64,000 bases of DNA from Fimenecus sp052273625. GTDB lineage: Bacteria; Bacillota; Clostridia; Oscillospirales; Acutalibacteraceae. Under the pieces are notes generated by a model that was given only the letters and a program-made list of their open reading frames with translations, searched no databases and was not told the DNA's origin. The stretch spans positions 1 to 64,000 of the forward strand of contig DAVZHW010000007.1 in NCBI GenBank assembly GCA_052273625.1, given 5' to 3'. The position numbers and the translations under genes are program-made. Positions 49,677 to 57,269 of this stretch are shown here, one piece after another; the first letter of the stretch is position 1; each line of letters starts with the position of its first letter.

Positions 49677-49705
49677 TTAACATTCAAAACACTTTGTGCT
49701 ATAAT
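49677..49705 (+). promoter_or_regulatory. Promoter of the cytidylate-kinase-like gene
   Basis: The -35 TTAACA at 49677-49682 and the perfect -10 TATAAT at 49700-49705 are 17 bases apart. Confidence 0.75.
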
Positions 49706-49735
49706 ATATACACAAAATGAAAGGAAGTGCTGAAT

Positions 49736-50338
49736 ATGAAAAAAAATCTTGTTATTACCCTCAGCCGTGAATTCGGAAGCGGAGGACATCAAATCGGCGA
49801 GCTTTTGGCAAAAGAACTCAATGTTCCTTTTTATGACAAGAAAATCATTGACAAGGCGGCGGAGAAAACAGGTCTTACGGCAGACTTTATCGCAGAGCAC
49901 GAGCAGAGATACACAAGCTCTCTTATGTTCAATCTTGCTATGGGAAATTACTCACGCACAGGCGAGCTTCCTCTCCACGACAAAATCGACATTGTCGAAA
50001 GCAACATTATCAGAGATTATGCTTCACAAGGCTCTTGCGTAATTATCGGCAGATGTGCAGACTATGTTCTTGAAAATGATTTTGACTGCCTTAATGTCTT
50101 TGTCTATGCCGATGACATTAAGAAAATTGAGAGAATTGTCAACAAATATGGACTCGAGCCGAAGAAAGCGGAAAAATTGGTTAAGGAAACCAACCGTTCC
50201 CGTTCAAAGCATTACAACTATTTCTCGGGCAAAATTTGGGGCGACAGACGAAATTACGACCTTATGATTAACTCCTCGACCTTCTCCCCCGAGGAATGTG
50301 TTAAGATGATTATCTCGGCGGCGGAGAATATCAAATAA
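49736..50338 (+). CDS. Cytidylate-kinase-like protein
   Basis: The 200-residue protein begins with ITLSREFGSGGHQIGELLAK, a P-loop-like opening of the cytidylate-kinase-like family (PF13189), which lacks the standard GxxGxGKS. Later motifs, such as GSCVIIGRCADYVL and DRRNYDLMINS, also fit. Members are probably NMP kinases or nucleotide-binding regulators; the true substrate is unknown. AAAGGAAG lies 8 bases before the ATG at 49736. It is single, with its own promoter and terminator. Confidence 0.85.
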   Translation: MKKNLVITLSREFGSGGHQIGELLAKELNVPFYDKKIIDKAAEKTGLTADFIAEHEQRYTSSLMFNLAMGNYSRTGELPLHDKIDIVESNIIRDYASQGSCVIIGRCADYVLENDFDCLNVFVYADDIKKIERIVNKYGLEPKKAEKLVKETNRSRSKHYNYFSGKIWGDRRNYDLMINSSTFSPEECVKMIISAAENIK

Positions 50339-50363
50339 TACTAAATAACATAAAAAACAAAAG

Positions 50364-50403
50364 TACCGTACAGTTTGGCTGAGCTTAACTGTACGGTATT
50401 TTT
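50364..50403 (+). terminator. Bidirectional Rho-independent terminator
   Basis: TACCGTACAGTT (50364-50375) and AACTGTACGGTA (50387-50398) form a perfect 12-bp stem, with a T run on the plus side and an A run on the other. It lies between the converging kinase-like and rqcP genes. Confidence 0.88.
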
Positions 50404-50641
50404 ATATCTCCTCGAACATTGAGGAAGCCTGTTCCTTTGTCGCATACTCGGAAACGCTGAGGACCTCGTATTTCGTTGTTTTCTCGCCGAAGCGGATTTC
50501 GATTACGTCCCCTACCTTCACATCATAAGACGCTCTTGCAACCTTGCCGTTTACCGTGACATGCTTTGCGTCGCACACCTCGTTCGCAACGGTTCTTCGC
50601 TTGATTATTCGAGATATTTTAAGATATTTGTCAAGTCTCAT
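50402..50641 (-). CDS. rqcP: RqcP/YabO-like S4-domain protein
   Basis: The 79-residue protein is a single S4 RNA-binding domain: MRLDKYLKISRIIKRRTVANE and VTVNGKVA are the usual S4 motifs. RqcP works with RqcH in ribosome-associated quality control by C-terminal alanine tailing of stalled nascent chains. It sits downstream of spoVB-mazG-hup, the order seen in Bacillus (yabM-yabN-...-yabO), which supports the call. A terminator separates it from hup, so it may use its own weak promoter. Confidence 0.88.
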   Translation of the reverse strand: MRLDKYLKISRIIKRRTVANEVCDAKHVTVNGKVARASYDVKVGDVIEIRFGEKTTKYEVLSVSEYATKEQASSMFEEI

Positions 50642-50688
50642 AGTCTGCCTCCCGGATCTGTTTTATATATAATATCACAAAACTCAAT

Positions 50689-50723
50689 AAAAAAACAGAG
50701 GAAGATAAATTTATCTTCCTCTG
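50689..50723 (-). terminator. Perfect palindromic terminator behind hup
   Basis: CAGAGGAAGATAAA and TTTATCTTCCTCTG (50696-50723) are an unbroken 14-bp inverted repeat without a loop beyond the turn, with seven T residues on the minus strand at 50695-50689. It should end most hup transcripts before rqcP. Confidence 0.85.
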
Positions 50724-50740
50724 CAAATGTTAAAAAACAA

Positions 50741-51013
50741 TTATTTAACAGCGTTCTTGAGAGCCTGACCTGCCTTGAAAGCGGGAACCTTAGAAGCTGC
50801 GATTGTCATAGCCTCGCCTGTCTTGGGGTTACGGCCCTGCTTAGCTGCACGAGCACGAACTTCAAAAGTACCAAAGCCGATAAGCTGAACCTTGTCGCCC
50901 TTTGCAAGAGCATCTGTTACTGCCTCAAATACAGCTGAAACTGCTGCGTCTGCATCTTTCTTTGAAAGGTCTGCCTTTGCAGCAACTGCTGCGATAAGAT
51001 CTGTCTTATTCAT
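50741..51013 (-). CDS. hup: HU-family DNA-binding protein
   Basis: The 90-residue protein matches the HU family: MNKTDLIAAVAAKADLSKKD at the start and GFGTFEVRARAAKQGRNPKTG with the DNA-intercalating arm. It packages the chromosome and bends DNA. I chose the ATG at 51013, 7 bases after GGAGGAG, because the extra 38 residues of the longer frame are not HU-like and enter mazG. An inverted repeat lies in its leader at 51031-51050. Confidence 0.96.
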   Translation of the reverse strand: MNKTDLIAAVAAKADLSKKDADAAVSAVFEAVTDALAKGDKVQLIGFGTFEVRARAAKQGRNPKTGEAMTIAASKVPAFKAGQALKNAVK

Positions 51014-51030
51014 TTTTGTCTCCTCCGTTT

Positions 51031-51050
51031 TATTAAAAGAATTTTTAATA
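51031..51050. repeat. Inverted repeat in the hup leader
   Basis: TATTAAAA (51031-51038) and TTTTAATA (51043-51050) are perfect 8-base arms around GAAT. It lies 5 bases upstream of the hup ribosome binding site. It may be an AT-rich operator or a weak RNA hairpin affecting hup translation. Confidence 0.45.
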
Positions 51051-51071
51051 TTTCCAAAAGTGCGAACACTT

Positions 51072-51881
51072 TTAATTGGACTTAATAAGTATTTTAGCCT
51101 CATTCCAAAGGCTGTCAAGCTCTTCAAGAGAGCTTGTGCTCATATCAATATTGCGTTCGTTTGCAAGACGCTCGACAACCGCAAAACGATTCAAGAATTT
51201 GTCCGCCGAAGCCGTAAGAGCCTCCTCGGCATCAACATTTATAAACCTTGAAACATTGACGACAGAAAAAAGCAAATCGCCGAGCTCCTCCGCCATATTC
51301 TCCCTGTCGTTATTGCGAACAGCCTCTTTGAGCTCCTCGCTTTCCTCGGAAAGCTTTTGGAATGCACCCTCAGCATCTTCCCAATCGAAGCCGACCTTTG
51401 ACGCCTTCTCCTGAATTTTCGCACTCCTCATAAGAGCCGGAAGCTCACGGGGCACGGAAAGCATTTTATCGGTTTGAGTTTTACGGTGCTTGGTTCTCGA
51501 CTTAATCTGCTCCCAATTTTCCAAAACCTCATCGCTGTCTTTAACATTTATGTCGCCAAAAACATGCGGGTGGCGTTCAATCATTTTTTTACAGATACCG
51601 TCGCACACATCCGAGAAATCAAACTCACCGTTTTCAACTCCGATTTGCGAATGGAAAACAACCTGCAAAAGCACGTCGCCCAATTCCTCGGTCATAAGCT
51701 CTTTATCATTTTTATTGATAGCCTCAACGACCTCATAAGTTTCCTCAATAAGCGATTTCTTAATCGACTCGTGAGTTTGTTCCCTGTCCCAAGGGCAACC
51801 CTCGGGCGAACGGAGAATTTTCATTATTTCCAAGAGGTCGGATATGTCATATTTTAATTTTGATACAAAATTTACCGCCAT
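51072..51881 (-). CDS. mazG: MazG: nucleoside triphosphate pyrophosphohydrolase
   Basis: MazG hydrolyses NTPs and dNTPs to monophosphates and removes aberrant or excess nucleotides. The 269-residue protein has two MazG domains: the first with ILRSPEGCPWDREQTHESIKK near residues 22-42 and the EExxE metal site in EELGDVLLQVVFH, and the second with DWEDAEGA...NMAEELGDLLFSVVN near 180-225. Its place beside spoVB, hup and rqcP matches the Bacillus yabN neighbourhood. Confidence 0.94.
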   Translation of the reverse strand: MAVNFVSKLKYDISDLLEIMKILRSPEGCPWDREQTHESIKKSLIEETYEVVEAINKNDKELMTEELGDVLLQVVFHSQIGVENGEFDFSDVCDGICKKMIERHPHVFGDINVKDSDEVLENWEQIKSRTKHRKTQTDKMLSVPRELPALMRSAKIQEKASKVGFDWEDAEGAFQKLSEESEELKEAVRNNDRENMAEELGDLLFSVVNVSRFINVDAEEALTASADKFLNRFAVVERLANERNIDMSTSSLEELDSLWNEAKILIKSN

Positions 51882-51903
51882 AAGCGCTACTTCCTTATCT
51901 ATT

Positions 51904-53691
51904 TTAACCTATAAATCCATATTTTGCAAGTGTTTTGACGATTTTTTTACCCTTCGGAAGCATAATTATATCTTCTTTTACTATTCCGTTTACCAAAAGC
52001 ATGGAAACGAAGTAAACAATCACCGCAAAAACTACCGCAATCGCCGTAGCGAGTATGTTTGTGACAGAGTGGTCGCCCTTGTAAATCTCGGGTAAAATCG
52101 CATTGAAAATGCCAAAGCTTGTTCTTGCCGCAACACCGCAGAGCACACTGCAAACAATAGGTTTTACGAACACCGACAAATAGTCTATTTTGACCTTTGC
52201 CGTTTTAATAAGCGCCACGAAATTTATCACGACGATTATGGTATAACATACAACCGTACCGACAACCGCACCGTTGATATTAAGCTGCGGAATACCGATA
52301 AAGATATAGTTCGTAATAACCTTTGCAACAGCGCCTATCGAAAGCGATATTACGGGAATTTTCGCCTTACCGAGAGCCTGAAGCATATTCGTCATAGGCT
52401 GTGAAAGTGAAATTAAGAATATCGTGTAGCCGTAAGCCGCCATAATCGGTGCGGCAATCGAAACAGCCTCGGCTGATTTTCCCGTTTCGTACATCATCTG
52501 CAAAATCGGATAAGCCAAAACGCCCATTCCGATACCCGCAGGAAGAGAGAACATCATTGTTACACGAAGCACCGACTCAACCGAGTTTTTAAGAGCCTTA
52601 GAGTCCTTTAACGCCCACGCCGCCGAAAGAGCCGGTATGGCGCTTACACCCAAAGTCATAGTAATTGACGGAATAAGGTTCTTAAAGTCAAGTGACATTG
52701 TATATGCGCCGTAAAGATATTTCGGAATATCCTCGTCAAGCACGCTCGAAAGCGCAAGCTCAACGGAATATAAATTTTTAATGTAATCGAGATTGCCCTC
52801 AATCATTGTCGCAAGCCTGTTTTGAATTGTCATTGAGTCAATGAGGTTTGTAACGCTGAAAACAAGCGAAGACGCAACAACCGGTACCGCAAGCCCGAAA
52901 AGAGCCTTTACTATTGTGCTTGAATCGGCAGGCTTCGGAGAAGCCGCAAGTTCAGCATGCGTTATTCCGTCGCCCTTTACCTTATGCAAAATCATCATAT
53001 AAATCATACCGATAATCGTGCCTACGGTAACGCCGATTGCCGCCGCTGCCGCCGCATAAGGATAAATAGCGCTTGAAAGCTCAGCCTGTGTGGTTACGGT
53101 TTTTCCGTAAACGGTAAGTCCCTGTTCAAATCTCGAATAGCCGTATGAAATTGAGAGCTTCGCACACACAAGACCGAAAACGACCTTTCCGACAGCCTCC
53201 CACACCTCCGACATAGCGGTGGGCGTCATATTTCTCATACCGTTGTAATAGCCCCTGTAAATAGACATAATACAGCAGAAGAAAATTGACGGAGTAATCG
53301 CAAGTATGGCAGGAATAGCCTCTAAGCTCTTTGCGAGATAAGCGTAAGGATAAGCGAGCAAGAGCAAAAGCAATGTTCCGCAGATACCCGTTATCAAAAA
53401 CAGCCTTGCCGACACCTTAAAGGTAAGCCTTACATCTCTATACCTTTTAAGTGCCATTTGCTGTGACACCATTTTCGATATTGCGACGGGCAAGCCTGCC
53501 ATTGAAATGGTATATACGGGTATATAAAGGTTGTACGCCGAGTCAAAATATCCTCTTCCGACTGCGCCGACCATATTTGAAAGCGGTATTTTATAGAGAA
53601 TACCGATAATTTTAACAATCAATGTTGCTCCTGCGAGCACCATTGCTCCGTTGAGAAGCGACTGACTTTTCCGCTTTGTATTGTTTGCCAA
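51904..53691 (-). CDS. spoVB: SpoVB/MurJ-like flippase of the MOP superfamily
   Basis: The 595-residue membrane protein has about 14 helices and the oligosaccharidyl-lipid flippase fold. GAMVLAGATLIVKIIGILYK and MSLSTVGVSA-type repeats, PLSNMVGAVGRGYFDSAYN and LPVAISKMVSQQMA fit the SpoVB/YtgP group. In spore formers it supports cortex peptidoglycan synthesis, probably by moving lipid II. The start is TTG with GGGGTG upstream, and its own promoter at 53730-53758 lies just before it. It heads the spoVB-mazG-hup unit. Confidence 0.88.
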   Translation of the reverse strand: MANNTKRKSQSLLNGAMVLAGATLIVKIIGILYKIPLSNMVGAVGRGYFDSAYNLYIPVYTISMAGLPVAISKMVSQQMALKRYRDVRLTFKVSARLFLITGICGTLLLLLLAYPYAYLAKSLEAIPAILAITPSIFFCCIMSIYRGYYNGMRNMTPTAMSEVWEAVGKVVFGLVCAKLSISYGYSRFEQGLTVYGKTVTTQAELSSAIYPYAAAAAAIGVTVGTIIGMIYMMILHKVKGDGITHAELAASPKPADSSTIVKALFGLAVPVVASSLVFSVTNLIDSMTIQNRLATMIEGNLDYIKNLYSVELALSSVLDEDIPKYLYGAYTMSLDFKNLIPSITMTLGVSAIPALSAAWALKDSKALKNSVESVLRVTMMFSLPAGIGMGVLAYPILQMMYETGKSAEAVSIAAPIMAAYGYTIFLISLSQPMTNMLQALGKAKIPVISLSIGAVAKVITNYIFIGIPQLNINGAVVGTVVCYTIIVVINFVALIKTAKVKIDYLSVFVKPIVCSVLCGVAARTSFGIFNAILPEIYKGDHSVTNILATAIAVVFAVIVYFVSMLLVNGIVKEDIIMLPKGKKIVKTLAKYGFIG

Positions 53692-53729
53692 CTGAACACC
53701 CCATTCCGATAAGTTAAGGCAGATTACAT

Positions 53730-53758
53730 ATTATACCTTTATTTTAACATAAAGTAAA
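53730..53758 (-). promoter_or_regulatory. Promoter of the spoVB-mazG-hup unit
   Basis: On the minus strand the -35 TTTACT (53758-53753) and the perfect -10 TATAAT (53735-53730) are 17 bases apart. Confidence 0.75.
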
Positions 53759-53763
53759 GCAAA

Positions 53764-54711
53764 TCAGCCTATAAATTCACGCAAAAGAGAGTCCTCGGGG
53801 ACAAGCGACAAATCAACGCTCTCAAATTGCTTCAAAGAATGTATGAGCTTTTTTGCAGAACGGGCGTATTCTTCGCTCAAACTTGCACCCTCCAGCATTT
53901 CAAGAACGGTATTCTTGAAAAGACACGGCTCGCACATATGAATTGAGTTTATTCTCACATCTGCCATATCTTCATACGGGAACAAATATTTATCCTCGCC
54001 GTCACAAACGCTCTGCCAAAGGTCGTAGGTGTTTTCGACCGAGCTTGCTCTGAAATTATAATCTCTTATAAGTCGCCTCATAAAGCGAAGGTTTCGTTTG
54101 TTGAGAACAATTCTTCCCTTTGCATCATAAATTCTCGAAGATACGCTTATATAAATTTTCATAAGCTTTAAGCCGTCAAGTCCGCTTGTGACAATCGGAT
54201 TGAGTGCGTGAAGTCCCTCAACGATAACGGCGTCGTTCTTACCGAGCGTTATCTTTCGTGTGACATCTTTTCTTGAGCCTGTCGTAAAATCAAAGATAGG
54301 AAGCTCCGTTTCCTCGCCTGCCATAAGGCTTTTAAGGGTTTCGGAAATCAAATCAATATCAAGCGCATAGACCGTTTCAAAGTCAGGGTTACCCTCTGCG
54401 TAGCCGGGAATATCGCACCTGTTTTTATAGAAATCATCAAGCGACACAACATAAGTTGTCATACCGAGCGAGGTAAAGGTCTCCGCTATTTTCTTTGCCG
54501 TCGTCGTCTTACCCGAAGCAGACGGACCTGCGAGCATTATAATTTTCCTGCCCAAATCGTCAAGAGCCTTCTCTGCGATATTATTTATAATATTCCTGTA
54601 TCGAAGCTCAGCCCTTGCGACAAAAGCCTGCGGATTTTCCCTTGCCAGCTCGTTTATATATTCTATTCTGTTATTATTGTTTGACATAGTGCTTACCTGC
54701 CCTTCGGTCAT
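53764..54711 (-). CDS. Uridine-kinase-like nucleoside kinase
   Basis: The 315-residue protein has a Walker A motif MLAGPSASGKTTTAKK near residues 59-73 and the PRK/uridine-kinase features VVSLDDFYKNRCDIP and VIVEGLHALNP. It is longer than ordinary Udk because of an N-terminal extension and C-terminal tail; it lacks the TGS and threonyl-tRNA-synthetase-like domain of some relatives. It probably phosphorylates uridine or a related compound. The ATG at 54711 overlaps the hemZ stop as ATGA; an ATG at 54687 has a better ribosome binding site and could be the real start. Confidence 0.85.
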   Translation of the reverse strand: MTEGQVSTMSNNNNRIEYINELARENPQAFVARAELRYRNIINNIAEKALDDLGRKIIMLAGPSASGKTTTAKKIAETFTSLGMTTYVVSLDDFYKNRCDIPGYAEGNPDFETVYALDIDLISETLKSLMAGEETELPIFDFTTGSRKDVTRKITLGKNDAVIVEGLHALNPIVTSGLDGLKLMKIYISVSSRIYDAKGRIVLNKRNLRFMRRLIRDYNFRASSVENTYDLWQSVCDGEDKYLFPYEDMADVRINSIHMCEPCLFKNTVLEMLEGASLSEEYARSAKKLIHSLKQFESVDLSLVPEDSLLREFIG

Positions 54712-56168
54712 TTACAGCTATCGTAAAACTTAATAATTTCGTCTTTCCTTTTAACAATCTCCGCAAAGTCATCAATATATTCATACGGATATTTATAGTT
54801 GAATATTCTGCTTATTTTCTCACCGTTCGGCGCTTTCAATCTTGTAACACCGCCACCGCCCAATGCAAATACGGAATGACTTTCCTCCATCATAAAGATA
54901 TTGTAAAGACATTCCTTATCGGGCTTTGAATAGCCTGTGTTTTCAAGGTTTCCGAGTGATTTTGCCTGTCGGTACATATAGTACGGGAAATATCCGTTGT
55001 CTGTCAATGTTGAATAGGCATAGTCGAGCATGCCGCCTGCAAGATTGCTCTTTTCGGTATCAACCTGTCCCGAAGTTGTTCCCATAACCGATGAACGCTT
55101 TAATGCGAGTGTGTGAACGGTTATGTTCTCCGCCGAGAAGCCCAAAGCTTTGTCAAGTGACGAGCAAAAGCCGTCTAAAGTATCATTCGGCAAGCCTGCA
55201 ATCAAGTCTGCATTGATATTGTCAAAGCCCTCTTCTCTTGCAATATAAAATGCGTTTTCAGCCATCTGCGCCGTATGCTTTCTGCCGATGACCTCCAAAA
55301 TTTTATCGTCAAAGGTCTGCGGATTTATGCTGATTCTTGAAACTCCGCCGTTTTTCATAACCTTGAATTTTTCTCTTGTGAGCGTATCCGGTCTGCCCGC
55401 TTCGATTGTGTATTCACGAACGGTTGATAAATCGAAATTATCGGAAATTGCATCGATCACATATTTTAATTCGTCCGCTTCGAGCGTAGTTGGTGTGCCT
55501 CCGCCGTAATAAACGCTTTCAAGTCTTAAGCCGAGGCTTTTTGCGATTTTACCCGTTAGCTCAATTTCCTTTTTAAGACAATCGAGATAATCCGGCATAA
55601 GCTTTTTAATGAGCGAGCTTGTCATTGCGTGCGATACAAACGAGCAATAACTGCACCTCGTCGGGCAAAACGGAATTGAAACATAGAGGCTGAAAGACTC
55701 GGGCCTTGAAAGTGAAATGATTTTCTCCTCCGTGTTCGCAACGCTGTCTGCAAGAGCCGTCTTTTCTTTCGTGACAAGGTAATTGTTCATAAAAATTTCC
55801 TTGCCCTTTTCGCCGCCGTGAGCCGCCTTGAGATTTCTCAAAAGCTTTGAGGGACGAATCCCCGTGAGTATACCCCATTTAGGCGTATAGCCTGTAATTT
55901 TAACAAGCGCACGAAACATCATTTGCGCCATGAGAAGTTCGCCGTCGGAAACACCCGAAAGGCTGTTTTTTTCGCTGTAAAGCACGCTTCCCGCTTCGTC
56001 GGTAAAGACAACTCTGACCTCGCTGTCGGTAAACTCCGTAAGCAAAAGAGCCTCTCCGTCCTTGAAGCTGTCACCGATTACAACGGTAATTTTCTCATTC
56101 GGATAAAACACCCTTGTAAGCTTTTCCGCTTCGTATTGAAATTTATGATTTTTAATTCCGAGTATCAT
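54708..56168 (-). CDS. hemZ: HemZ-like radical SAM coproporphyrinogen dehydrogenase
   Basis: The 486-residue protein has the radical SAM cluster motif CPTRCSYC (CX3CX2C) near residues 169-176 and the HemN/HemZ-type VYYGGGTPTTL near 220, plus NADLIAGLPND and GRKHTAQ later. HemZ proteins of Firmicutes are thought to work on tetrapyrroles, but some HemN relatives have other roles, so the reaction is not proven. It overlaps the neighbouring MBL gene by 4 bases. Confidence 0.87.
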   Translation of the reverse strand: MILGIKNHKFQYEAEKLTRVFYPNEKITVVIGDSFKDGEALLLTEFTDSEVRVVFTDEAGSVLYSEKNSLSGVSDGELLMAQMMFRALVKITGYTPKWGILTGIRPSKLLRNLKAAHGGEKGKEIFMNNYLVTKEKTALADSVANTEEKIISLSRPESFSLYVSIPFCPTRCSYCSFVSHAMTSSLIKKLMPDYLDCLKKEIELTGKIAKSLGLRLESVYYGGGTPTTLEADELKYVIDAISDNFDLSTVREYTIEAGRPDTLTREKFKVMKNGGVSRISINPQTFDDKILEVIGRKHTAQMAENAFYIAREEGFDNINADLIAGLPNDTLDGFCSSLDKALGFSAENITVHTLALKRSSVMGTTSGQVDTEKSNLAGGMLDYAYSTLTDNGYFPYYMYRQAKSLGNLENTGYSKPDKECLYNIFMMEESHSVFALGGGGVTRLKAPNGEKISRIFNYKYPYEYIDDFAEIVKRKDEIIKFYDSCK

Positions 56169-56797
56169 ACAATTCTCCGCAAATATCTGTTGTGCGTTCG
56201 CTCATAGTCAAGCGTGGTTGAACGGTTGTGACCGGGATAAACTTTATAATCTCCGTCAAGCCCCGCTATCTTTTTAAGTGATGAAATAAGCATAAAATCA
56301 TCACCGCCGATAAGGTCTGTTCTGCCTGCCGTAAGTGAAAACAGAGTGTCGCCCGTAAAAATCGTTCTTTCGCTTTCGATTATATAGCAAGCTCCGCCGG
56401 GTGTATGACCCGGGGTGTGCATAACCTTGATTTTCGTCTCGCCGAGCATAATTTCATCGCCGTCCTGAAGCAATCTGTCTGCCGTAACGCTTTTCTGCTC
56501 ACAGCCTCCCCATTCGGCAAGGCTTCTTTTCGGATTTGAAAGACATTCGGAATCGAGCTTATGTATCATAACCTCGGCATTGGTGTATTCTTTCAAATCG
56601 TGTACACCTAAAATATGGTCAAAGTGTCCGTGCGTGAGCAGTATATATTTAACATTCTTGCCGTCAAGCTCTTTTTTAAGCGCCTCGTTAAAATCGCCTG
56701 CGTCAATGACGGCGCATTCATTTGTCGCAACGTCCGTTAAAATATATGTGTTTGCGCTGACAGGACCTAACGGGATTGATTTTACGGTAATTGCCAT
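56165..56797 (-). CDS. Metallo-beta-lactamase-fold hydrolase, glyoxalase II-like
   Basis: The 210-residue protein has the zinc-binding motif THGHFDHILG near residues 55-64, GHTPGGACY, GDTLF and YPGHN, all typical of the glyoxalase II/MBL group. It probably cleaves a thioester or other ester. It is one base from dtd and belongs to the recJ-rel-dtd operon, a common arrangement in Clostridia, which leaves its exact substrate open. Confidence 0.9.
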   Translation of the reverse strand: MAITVKSIPLGPVSANTYILTDVATNECAVIDAGDFNEALKKELDGKNVKYILLTHGHFDHILGVHDLKEYTNAEVMIHKLDSECLSNPKRSLAEWGGCEQKSVTADRLLQDGDEIMLGETKIKVMHTPGHTPGGACYIIESERTIFTGDTLFSLTAGRTDLIGGDDFMLISSLKKIAGLDGDYKVYPGHNRSTTLDYERTHNRYLRRIV

Positions 56798-56798
56798 T

Positions 56799-57254
56799 TT
56801 ATTTTCTCCAAATCTCCGTATCGTAAAGTATTGTTACAGGGCCGTTGTTGAGAAGCGATACCTCCATATGCGCTCCGAACACGCCCTTTTCAACCTTACG
56901 CACTCCGTTTTCAAGAAGCTTCGAGCAGTAGTATTCATAGAGCCTGTCAGCCTCGTCGGGAGAAGCGGAATTTATAAACGACGGTCTGTTTCCTTTCCTG
57001 ACATCGGCACAAAGGGTAAACTGCGATACCGCAAGCACCTCTCCGTCAATATCAAGGATAGACTTGTTCATCTTGTCGTCCTCGTCCGTGAAAATGCGAA
57101 GCGAAGCCGTCTTTTTCGCAAGAATTTCAGCGTCAGCCTCCGTGTCGCCGTCCATTACGCCGACAAGTATAAGATAGCCCTCTGAAATTTCACCGACGGT
57201 CTTTTCGTCAACGTCAACCCTTGCATTTTTAACTCTCTGAATTACTGCTTTCAT
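56799..57254 (-). CDS. dtd: Dtd: D-aminoacyl-tRNA deacylase
   Basis: Dtd removes D-amino acids (and glycine mischarged on tRNA-Ala) from tRNA. The 151-residue protein opens MKAVIQRVKNARVDVDEK, and has the catalytic SQFTLCADVRKGNRPSF and NGPVTI motifs. It is 15 bases after rel, the usual neighbour in Firmicutes. Confidence 0.95.
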   Translation of the reverse strand: MKAVIQRVKNARVDVDEKTVGEISEGYLILVGVMDGDTEADAEILAKKTASLRIFTDEDDKMNKSILDIDGEVLAVSQFTLCADVRKGNRPSFINSASPDEADRLYEYYCSKLLENGVRKVEKGVFGAHMEVSLLNNGPVTILYDTEIWRK

Positions 57255-57269
57255 ATTTTTATTCCTTTA

